This document shows positions 59,001 to 64,000 of a DNA stretch of 64,000 nt, in pieces. Origin of the DNA: Chloroflexota bacterium (GTDB lineage Bacteria; Chloroflexota; Anaerolineae; Anaerolineales; Anaerolineaceae). The stretch covers positions 62,001-126,000 of the forward strand of contig JAKQJC010000020.1 of the NCBI GenBank assembly GCA_029561345.1, in the 5' to 3' direction. Position numbers and translations under genes: made by a program. The stretch's first letter is position 1, and the number at the start of each line of letters is the position of its first letter. Under the pieces are notes generated by a model. It was not told the DNA's origin. It searched no databases and was given only the letters and a program-made list of their open reading frames with translations.

Positions 59001-59175
59001 GGCCATCGGTTACGCCGAGGAAATCCTGTTTTACGCCCTGGGCGGACGCAGCTTTATCTTCAGTCAGGCGCGTCATGCCCACATGGTCGAAGACCTGCTC
59101 TTTATGCCGGCAGGCAATATTCTGGCCAGCGGCTCCATCGACAGCACCGTGCGGTTGTGGGGCGTCTGGCCCTGA
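56011..59175 (+). CDS. Large lipoprotein with WD40-type propeller
   Basis: A 1054-residue lipoprotein: MSHQRILLTCLVLLLIFSAAC with Cys21 as the lipidated residue, then a Thr/Pro-rich spacer. Residues 70-505 are beta-rich and not assigned. One stretch (FSAANGFGLFLHLAASGPQT; SYLSLEIKDGRELILHYRSA) looks like a LamG/concanavalin-type fold. Residues 510-1050 contain WD40-like repeats (AAWSPDGSRLVVTSAAGLYL; FSPDGRYLLAESYDRLRIWR; DLAFSPDGRLLAIGYAEEIL; ILASGSIDSTVRLWGVW). It is probably an outer-surface binding scaffold. A start at 56011 is chosen for the signal peptide; the frame upstream is a shadow of the preceding gene. Confidence 0.82.
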   Translation: MSHQRILLTCLVLLLIFSAACGPVRAATVPALTATPGPTAQKMTLAPTWTRAAADGITPQAAPAVTPTPQFSANWISYDLLPILYPAAGIAEGGTFRVDNLTGSTAYRFTSEPFTIRYPLRLDFSFIGLGSLSLCGLEDADPCLRVDPESLVLQASGQTLPLGRLSPGGNFSLLILSPRDVHLLNGRLQELPLAASLPAEAALFPAHQATLRLETTAQASQKVTLLNLAYPPNETAGQAVTLASNAQIHEVRGGLVFERPAYLSTGLALEALGAWGELALVRHTGLYGQQQLYLTPLSSLKPAPADLPALPALQAPWVRSAQALQPGVWRGGRLGNDGLFLDNSRASTKAAFSAANGFGLFLHLAASGPQTAFYLSPGAAGNTPLSLPSYLSLEIKDGRELILHYRSAASGAEQSYPAGELPANGLVSLRVSGPQAALFNMAGETLAAVDLPEALFGEQVFLSADATGSSLSIYEAVILQPVNGSPAALGELAANPLPPTALIQPVNAARLAEYAAWRKGRLIDAAWSPDGSRLVVTSAAGLYLYDTATWENLHFFEANFIPRRGTFSPDGRYLLAESYDRLRIWRLSDGEPVLTMRAKSAVCSPDGRWLALSGAGSGKEVHIRRFDTWELEQNLGEIGDAAAFSADSSLLITTDHPANQLDTLIQAWQAPNWGLVRQKKITGYVLNIAASPDRKTLAVASYPMYTGIPVVQFWDAADWEQTRSFGEVEWLGFSGDGRQAAVIESSPFKIKIHMVDVDDQGAASTLNFSYRPLKTALSPDWQRGAALAGDRVVIFGGQDGRNQQNLYGFVQTEHDAILVIGEDGSPLVLTGVQTTEYHLWDIRTDQELPADQATAAARGTISPDGTLVALSRRREAVTLKWLSDGSVFKTLYPVLTKHNYKFQVDPAFSLDGRLLAAPSPEGKVWVWQIKDGKLLYKVEHGSEVRGLAFSPVEDLLASVSVDGKLKLWLPENGQITWETSLQRYSGDLAFSPDGRLLAIGYAEEILFYALGGRSFIFSQARHAHMVEDLLFMPAGNILASGSIDSTVRLWGVWP

Positions 59176-59221
59176 TGAAAAATGATTGAACCCGCCGCGC
59201 GGGTAGAAATGCTGTCATAAA

Positions 59222-60109
59222 ATGAAACCCCTGAAACCTGTTGAACTTTCTTCCGGCCAACCGCCTGTGCTGCTGGCGGTGCTGGCCCACCCCGATGATG
59301 AAACCTTTGGCACCGGCGGTACGCTGGCGCTTTACGCCCGCAAAGGCACCGCTGTGCACCTGGCCTGCGCCACCCGCGGCGAAGTGGGTGAAGTGAACCC
59401 TGAACTGATGACCGGCTTTAAGTCGGTGGCCGACCTGCGCGAATCGGAACTGCGCTGCGCCGCTGGCAAGCTGGGCCTGAGCGGCGTGTATTTCCTGGGC
59501 TACCGCGATTCAGGCATGCCCGGCAGCCCAGATAACACCCATCCCCAGGCGCTGGCCGCCGCCCCCCTTGCGCAGGTGGCCGCCAAAGTGGCCCACCTCA
59601 TCCGCAAGCTCAAACCCCAGGTGGTGCTCACCTTTGATCCCATCGGCGGCTACCGCCACCCTGATCACATCGCCATTCACCAGGCCACCGTGCGCGCCTT
59701 TGACCTGGCCAAAGATCCCGGCTTTGCCGACCCCGACGGCCTGCCGCCTTTTGCCGCGCAAAAACTCTATTTTCACACCATCGGGCGGACCTTTCTGCGG
59801 GCGGCGGTTTTTGTTTCGCGCCTGTTCGGCCGCGACCCGCGCCGCTTTGGCAAAAACGGCGACATTGACCTGGTTTCGATTGCCGAAGTGCATTTTCCCA
59901 CCCACGCAGCCATCAATTTCGCGCCGGTCATGCAGGTGCGCGACGATGCGGCGGCCTGCCATCACAGCCAGGGCGGCAAGGAAATGAACAAGGGCATTCA
60001 GGGGTTCATCAGCCGATTGTTTGGCCAATATGAAACTTTCATGCGTGCCTACCCGGCCGTGCAGCCGGGAGAGCCGCGCGAAAACGACCTGTTTGCCAGG
60101 GTGAAATAA
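59222..60109 (+). CDS. PIG-L/LmbE-family zinc deacetylase
   Basis: A 295-residue LmbE-like protein. The zinc site is VLAHPDDETFGTGGTLALYA near residues 22-40 with the third ligand in GGYRHPDHIAIHQA near 145. RDSGMPGSPDNTHPQAL fits the MshB/BshB/LmbE group that removes acetyl from N-acetylglucosamine-linked thiol precursors or other sugars. The protein is longer at the C-terminus (DDAAACHHSQGGKEM) than minimal members. No low-molecular-weight thiol biosynthesis gene is nearby, so the substrate is open. Confidence 0.88.
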   Translation: MKPLKPVELSSGQPPVLLAVLAHPDDETFGTGGTLALYARKGTAVHLACATRGEVGEVNPELMTGFKSVADLRESELRCAAGKLGLSGVYFLGYRDSGMPGSPDNTHPQALAAAPLAQVAAKVAHLIRKLKPQVVLTFDPIGGYRHPDHIAIHQATVRAFDLAKDPGFADPDGLPPFAAQKLYFHTIGRTFLRAAVFVSRLFGRDPRRFGKNGDIDLVSIAEVHFPTHAAINFAPVMQVRDDAAACHHSQGGKEMNKGIQGFISRLFGQYETFMRAYPAVQPGEPRENDLFARVK

Positions 60110-60131
60110 GCAATCACTGGCTCTAACCCAT

Positions 60132-60161
60132 ACCGCCCCGCTGACGCGGGGCGGTTGTTTT
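60132..60161 (+). terminator. Terminator after the LmbE gene
   Basis: ACCGCCCCGC (60132-60141) pairs with GCGGGGCGGT (60146-60155), loop TGAC, then TGTTTT. Confidence 0.82.
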
Positions 60162-60291
60162 GAAAGGAACATAACCGCCTTTTTCCCTTTTATTCAGACG
60201 CTGGAACCCCTTGATGATAAGCCCGGCAGTACCTTCCGGCTAATTTTCCCGCCAGAGCCAGGCCGCACTGGGGAAAGCAGGCTTCCTGTTA

Positions 60292-60321
60292 TTGATCCAA
60301 TTTTATTGGCGGGTGTATAAT
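60292..60321 (+). promoter_or_regulatory. Promoter of the SUKH-like gene with an inverted repeat in the spacer
   Basis: TTGATC (60292-60297) and TATAAT (60316-60321) with an 18-base spacer that contains CCAATTTTATTGG (60298-60310), a short inverted repeat that could be an operator. The leader to ATG 60421 is about 95 bases. Confidence 0.55.
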
Positions 60322-60420
60322 TTTACTCGCTGTTCATGGTGTAACACATTGGATCGACCGGTATGGTTAAGATCTTTCAATTTTCTGAGTTGCCTTGATC
60401 ATGTTTCAAAGGGGTTGTGG

Positions 60421-61146
60421 ATGAAAAATTACCTGGAACTTTTTAGAAATATGGCGGATGAAATTGCCAACCATCCATTATTGGAGCTGCGGGAATTTAC
60501 GACTTATGCATCAGCCCAGGCCGAGACTTTTACTGCCATCAATGGCGCCTTTGGAGTGCCGCTGTCGGAGACCATTCAGGGATTTTTTCAACAGACCAAT
60601 GGATTAAACCTGCGGTGGGGAATAAAATCAGGTTTCCCTGATGATGAGCTGGACACAATTATAGATAAGTATGATGATTATGCCATTGAATTACCCGAAG
60701 ACGAGGAAATTCCTTTTGCGCAAATAAAAATTCCTTCCATTGAAGCCATCTTTTTTGATTTGGATTGGAAAAAGGTTATTTTATGCGATCTCCCGTCTGT
60801 CAATTTTGCCAGGGTGACTTACGACAGCGCTGATTTTGTCCAAAAATTACGTCCTTTTGATCTCTTCAGCACTTATGAATGCATGTCTTTCTTTATGGAA
60901 CAGGGAAACGGGAATCCCAAAGTTCTCCTTTTATCAGACTATTACATCGACTGGCAGGCAAGTCGAATCACAGATTTCGAATCTTATCTGGAAGTGCTTT
61001 TGGCAATCCGAGGGATTGGTGAAGGCAGAAAAAACTATTTCGAAAAATATCTGGGACATAAAAAAGCGCCTCTGGTCTTAGGGGCAAAGGATTGGCCCAC
61101 ATTACGAACACCCAAATTATTTAATCTGCGGGGCAGAAAAAAGTAA
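60421..61146 (+). CDS. SMI1/KNR4-like (SUKH-type) protein, AT-rich
   Basis: A 241-residue soluble protein. FGVPLSETIQGFFQQTNGLN resembles the SUKH/SMI1 pattern (...LPxxYxxFLxxxNGG...), followed by IPFAQIKIPSIEAIFFDLD. The middle is beta-rich and the C-terminus basic (LRTPKLFNLRGRKK). Codon use is much more A/T-rich than its neighbours, suggesting transfer. I chose ATG 60421 (MKNYLELF); the frame upstream runs through the promoter. The family call is tentative. No toxin gene is adjacent. Confidence 0.55.
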   Translation: MKNYLELFRNMADEIANHPLLELREFTTYASAQAETFTAINGAFGVPLSETIQGFFQQTNGLNLRWGIKSGFPDDELDTIIDKYDDYAIELPEDEEIPFAQIKIPSIEAIFFDLDWKKVILCDLPSVNFARVTYDSADFVQKLRPFDLFSTYECMSFFMEQGNGNPKVLLLSDYYIDWQASRITDFESYLEVLLAIRGIGEGRKNYFEKYLGHKKAPLVLGAKDWPTLRTPKLFNLRGRKK

Positions 61147-61348
61147 TGTTGCGGTTGTTCCGTCAATAAAGCAAACGCCGCTGGCTGAGCAGTAAAGGTG
61201 AATTTCGAGTGGTTAACAGGGGAGAATCATCATGGAAGACTTTCAAACCTTGTGGTACAATGGACCCGCAAGAACATGCCCCCGAAAGGGTATCCTATCC
61301 TAGATGATTTCCCCGGTGAATCGCCCGATTCTTGGTCCGGAAGAATCC
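61147..61348. other. Intergenic region before rplS
   Basis: No convincing gene. A short frame from ATG 61231 with a GGGGAGA ribosome-like site ends after 23 codons; I treat it as chance. Confidence 0.4.
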
Positions 61349-61377
61349 TTTACGCCCATCTAAAGGCATGTTATAAT
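61349..61377 (+). promoter_or_regulatory. rplS promoter
   Basis: TTTACG (61349-61354) and TATAAT (61372-61377), spacer 17 bases. Confidence 0.6.
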
Positions 61378-61433
61378 CTTCGTCCGCTTCAGGCTTTGCC
61401 TGTTGAAATTTATGCTGGTAAGGATTGTTTGAC

Positions 61434-61778
61434 ATGAGCGACTTATTGAAAGCCGTAGAGGCGCCTGCCAACCCGAACATCCCCGAATTAACCCCGGGTG
61501 ATGCGGTCAGTGTGCATGTGAAGATTAAAGAAGGCACCCGGGAACGTATTCAGGAATTCAAGGGTACGGTCCTGTTTGTGCGCGGTTCTGGCAACGATGC
61601 ATCCTTCACGGTGCGCCGCTTGGCCAGCAACGGTATTGGTGTGGAACGCACCTTCCTGACCCGCTCTCCGCGGGTGGACAAAGTGGTGGTCGAACGCCAC
61701 TCTGTTGTGCGCCGCGCCCGCCTGTTCTTCCTGCGTGATCGCACGGGTAAGAGTGCCCGCCTCAAGCAGAAATTCTAG
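61434..61778 (+). CDS. rplS: 50S ribosomal protein L19
   Basis: A 114-residue L19, close to the normal 115. Typical sequence: FTPGD-like LTPGDAVSVHVKIKEG, RIQEFKGTVLFVRGSG, FTVRRLASNGIGVERTFLTR and a basic end RRARLFFLRDRTGKSARLKQ. It lies at the 30S-50S interface of the ribosome. ATG 61434 has AAGGA upstream; TTG 61425 would add three residues. The usual partners rpsP, rimM and trmD are not adjacent, so rplS is a single-gene unit with its own promoter and terminator. Confidence 0.96.
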   Translation: MSDLLKAVEAPANPNIPELTPGDAVSVHVKIKEGTRERIQEFKGTVLFVRGSGNDASFTVRRLASNGIGVERTFLTRSPRVDKVVVERHSVVRRARLFFLRDRTGKSARLKQKF

Positions 61779-61804
61779 ATCATTCATAACCCCTCAGGCA
61801 TTCA

Positions 61805-61835
61805 GGGTGCAGCGCTTTGGCGTCTGCGCCCTTTT
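61805..61835 (+). terminator. Terminator after rplS
   Basis: GGGTGCAGCGC (61805-61815) pairs with GCG (61820-61822) and CTGCGCCC (61824-61831), one bulge and one G-T pair, followed by TTTT. Confidence 0.82.
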
Positions 61836-61874
61836 GCCGTTTCAACCCAATTCCATCCCTCTGGAGGTTTCCAC

Positions 61875-62594
61875 ATGCCCGCACCCTTGATCGGAATCAC
61901 CGGCTCGCGCGACAAATCGGCCAGCGGCCTGCCCGTCGTCTCCCTCACCGAAGCCTATGTCAACGCCGTCATCGCCGCCGGCGGTCTGCCGGTGATCATC
62001 CCCGTCAACACCCCGCCCGATGCCTACGCCGGCCTTTTTGACCGTCTCGACGGCATCCTCTTTTCCGGCGGCGGTGATATTGACATCGCCCGTTTCAACG
62101 GCCAGCCCCACCCGCGCGTTTATGAAGTGGACCTCGACCGCGACGACCTTGAGATCAACCTGGTGCAGATGGCCGCCAAAAACAGCAAACCCTTCATGGG
62201 CATCTGCCGCGGCATTCAGGTCATCAATGTGGCCCTCGGCGGCACCCTCTATACGGATATCGGCGACCAGTTCCCCGGCGCCCAGCGCCACGACTGGTAC
62301 CCCAACATTCCCCGCGATCACCGCCCTCACACGGTCAACGTGCTTCCCGGCACCCGCCTGGCCGAGATCATCGGCGCCGGCGACACCCCGGTCAACAGCC
62401 TGCACCACCAGGGCCTGCAAACCATTGCCCCCGTGCTGCGCCCCACCGCCTACGCGCCTGACGGCCTGCTGGAAGGCGTTGAGCTGCCCGGTCATCCCTT
62501 CGGCCTCGGCGTGCAGTGGCACCCCGAATGGCTGCAGAGCATGGAAACCATGCGCACCCTGTTCCGCGCCTTCGTCCAGGCGGCTGCCGCCTGA
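61875..62594 (+). CDS. Gamma-glutamyl-gamma-aminobutyrate hydrolase-like peptidase C26
   Basis: A 239-residue class I glutamine amidotransferase-like hydrolase of the PuuD type. Nucleophile Cys111 lies in GICRGIQVINVALGG, preceded by GILFSGGGDI; the His/Glu of the triad are in GLGVQWHPE. PuuD frees GABA from gamma-glutamyl-GABA in putrescine breakdown; relatives cleave other gamma-glutamyl compounds. TGGAGG precedes the ATG. The rest of the putrescine pathway is not in the window, so the substrate is inferred by family only. Confidence 0.9.
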   Translation: MPAPLIGITGSRDKSASGLPVVSLTEAYVNAVIAAGGLPVIIPVNTPPDAYAGLFDRLDGILFSGGGDIDIARFNGQPHPRVYEVDLDRDDLEINLVQMAAKNSKPFMGICRGIQVINVALGGTLYTDIGDQFPGAQRHDWYPNIPRDHRPHTVNVLPGTRLAEIIGAGDTPVNSLHHQGLQTIAPVLRPTAYAPDGLLEGVELPGHPFGLGVQWHPEWLQSMETMRTLFRAFVQAAAA

Positions 62595-62656
62595 TTGTGT
62601 ATCCTCCGTTCGCAAGCTGAACGGCTTTGGCTCAATTCATTTCGGGGAGGTTTCTG

Positions 62657-63436
62657 ATGTCCACTGATTCTTTGCAACAAATTCTGATGTTTCCCTTCCG
62701 CGGGAACGGCTGGCAGGGGCGTTTCGCGGTTGCCTGCCTGCTGATGCTGGGCAACTATGTCATTCCCATCATCCCGGTCATTTTCCTGGCCGGCTACCTG
62801 GTGGAGATCATGCGCCGTGTCATCCTCGACGGCCGCAGCCCGGAACTGCCCGATTGGTCCGATTTTGGCGGTTTTGGCCTGCGCGGCATCAAAGCCCTGG
62901 GGGCGGCTTTCATTCTAAACCTGCCGTCCGCCATCTTCATAATGGCCGGCCTGGTGCTTTCCTTTATGCCGTCTCTGATGGTGCCCTTTATCGACCGGTT
63001 CTCCCGCGACGCTACCGGCCTGATTGTCTTTCTCATGTTGGCCATGATGGCCACCATGTTCGTGATGTTTGGCATTGGCATGCTGTTTTCCCTGCTCATC
63101 GGCGCCTTCATGCCCGTCAGCCTGAATCACCTGGCTGCCAAAGACAGCTTCCTGGCCGCCTTCAATATCGGCGAATGGTGGAAGGTGATGCGCGCCAACC
63201 TCAGCGGTTATTTCCTCGCCTGGCTGGTGGTGATGGGGCTCTACATGGTGGCCATGTTTGCCATGCAGATCCTCTATTTCACCGTCATCCTCTGCTGTCT
63301 GCTGCCCATCGTGATGAGCGTGATTTACACCTACATGGGCATGGTGGCGGCTGCTCTGTTCGCCAGCGCCTACCGCGAAGGCCAAAGCCGCCTGACCTTC
63401 CACCTGCCCGCTGATGTGGACGCCCCGGCTGCCTGA
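62657..63436 (+). CDS. DUF4013-family membrane protein
   Basis: A 259-residue membrane protein with about five to six helices. The N-terminus FPFRGNGWQGRFAVACLLML, GYLVEIMRRVILDGRSPELP and LPDWSDFGGFGLRG are characteristic of DUF4013, which is common in archaea, Chloroflexota and some other bacteria and has no known function. Long Met-rich helices (VFLMLAMMATMFVMFGIGML-like) follow. GGGGAGG lies before ATG 62657. Its end is one base before the next gene's ATG. Confidence 0.85.
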   Translation: MSTDSLQQILMFPFRGNGWQGRFAVACLLMLGNYVIPIIPVIFLAGYLVEIMRRVILDGRSPELPDWSDFGGFGLRGIKALGAAFILNLPSAIFIMAGLVLSFMPSLMVPFIDRFSRDATGLIVFLMLAMMATMFVMFGIGMLFSLLIGAFMPVSLNHLAAKDSFLAAFNIGEWWKVMRANLSGYFLAWLVVMGLYMVAMFAMQILYFTVILCCLLPIVMSVIYTYMGMVAAALFASAYREGQSRLTFHLPADVDAPAA

Positions 63437-63437
63437 A

Positions 63438-64000
63438 ATGGCTTCAGCGCGCCTTTCCGTTTCCACCCAAAATTCCCAAACCCCCGCACACCTCGCGCGG
63501 GGGTATTTTACGGCTGTGCTGGCGGCGGCCTTCCTTTCCACCACCGCCATCCTCATCCGCCACCTCACCCAGACCTACCAGCTTCCATCCCTTATCCTGG
63601 CCTTCTGGCGTGATGTGTTTGTGGTGGCCACCCTGCTGCCGGCCATCGGCCTGCTGCGCCCGGCCCTGCTGAAAGCCGGCCGGCGCAACCTGGCTTACCT
63701 GGCCCTCTACGGCCTGGTGCTGGCGTTTTTCAATACCCTGTGGACCCTTTCGGTGGCGCTCAACGGCGCCGCCGTGGCCACTGTGCTGGCCTACTGCTCC
63801 TCGGCCTTCACCGCCCTGCTGGGCTGGTGGTTCCTCAAGGAGCGCATCGGCTGGCTGAAAATCGCCGTCATCACCGCCTGCATCGCCGGCTGTGTGCTGG
63901 TTTCCGGCGCCTATACTGCCGAAGCCTGGAACAGCAACCTGGGGGGCATTCTCGCCGGGCTGTTCTCGGGCCTGGCCTATGCCCTCTACAGCCTGATGGG
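63438..64000 (+). CDS. EamA/DMT-family transporter (3' truncated by window edge)
   Basis: The frame is open from ATG 63438 to the window end (187 codons). It shows the drug/metabolite transporter pattern: AAFLSTTAILIRHL, FWRDVFVVATLLPAI, FFNTLWTLSVALNGAAVATV, SSAFTALLGWWFLKERIGW and GILAGLFSGLAYALYSLM, giving about six helices so far of an expected ten. A terminator-like hairpin (63481-63503) lies inside the first 25 codons, and an in-frame GTG at 63516 could be the true start. The exported compound is unknown. Confidence 0.85.
   Translation, partial: MASARLSVSTQNSQTPAHLARGYFTAVLAAAFLSTTAILIRHLTQTYQLPSLILAFWRDVFVVATLLPAIGLLRPALLKAGRRNLAYLALYGLVLAFFNTLWTLSVALNGAAVATVLAYCSSAFTALLGWWFLKERIGWLKIAVITACIAGCVLVSGAYTAEAWNSNLGGILAGLFSGLAYALYSLM
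63481..63510 (+). terminator. Terminator-like hairpin at the start of the EamA gene
   Basis: CCCCCGC (63481-63487) pairs with GCGGGGG (63497-63503), followed by TATTTTA. Either it ends the DUF4013 transcript and EamA begins later, or it is chance within coding DNA. Confidence 0.5.

Noticed and set aside
61198..61437. 79-codon open frame before rplS
   Set aside because: It covers the rplS promoter and has no protein-like pattern.

Overview
The window looks like a chromosomal segment of a Chloroflexota bacterium, most likely class Anaerolineae. This is an inference from gene style, since there is no rRNA or other marker gene here. The supporting traits are: GC-rich coding DNA; lipoproteins with long Thr/Pro linkers (TPTPTP-like); an ABC binding lipoprotein with a repeated VKETQVV stalk; Reg_prop sensor kinases; dnaA standing alone without dnaN; and sigma70-type promoters with clear TATAAT boxes. 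I count 57 protein genes supported to some degree (two cut by the window ends), one frameshifted small ORF and one decayed transposase. I saw no tRNA, rRNA or CRISPR array.

Layout. 1-4.3 kb: the end of a UroD/MtaA-type methyltransferase gene overlaps a DUF1638-like/GGDEF fusion; then, from its own promoter, a signal-less NMT1-like binding protein and a two-domain rhodanese. 4.3-9.2 kb: a WD-like lipoprotein, a C39-like peptidase with TPRs, SbcD, and a methylase-like protein with a degenerate catalytic motif. 9.2-11.6 kb: an AT-richer acyltransferase, a frameshifted small ORF and a SUKH-like protein. 11.6-15.0 kb (minus): an AarF/ABC1 kinase, a metallophosphoesterase and a CHAD protein in one overlapping cluster. 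15.2-21.0 kb: a receptor Ser/Thr kinase whose outer part is a Leu/Ile/Val-binding-type domain, a DHH-CBS-CCA nucleotidyltransferase and a GNAT. 21.1-21.4 kb: an IS110-type transposase remnant. 21.6-28.9 kb (minus): a complete oligopeptide-type ABC importer.

28.9-33.9 kb: a long, hairpin-rich non-coding stretch, then a lipoprotein Reg_prop histidine kinase with a NarL-type regulator. 33.9-38.0 kb: an HD-GYP protein, TsaC and a GH36 alpha-galactosidase. 38.1-42.6 kb: a TetR regulator with a clear operator, an alpha/beta hydrolase, a membrane protein, two recently duplicated secreted or anchored proteins, and a HEAT protein. 42.7-45.0 kb: an operon of a roadblock-like protein, a Rab-like GTPase and an ICMT-like methyltransferase. 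45.2-50.2 kb: an SDR epimerase, dnaA, YbjN, a nitroreductase and a CcbP-like protein. 50.4-56 kb: NUDIX, a trans-sulfuration enzyme, a glycosyltransferase-like membrane protein and MoeZ-type E1/rhodanese. 56-64 kb: a large WD lipoprotein, a LmbE deacetylase, a second SUKH-like protein, L19, PuuD, a DUF4013 protein and a partial EamA transporter.

The parts most worth follow-up are the roadblock/GTPase/ICMT operon, the kinase-binding-protein receptor, the DUF1638-GGDEF fusion, and the structured non-coding region at about 29.08-29.70 kb.
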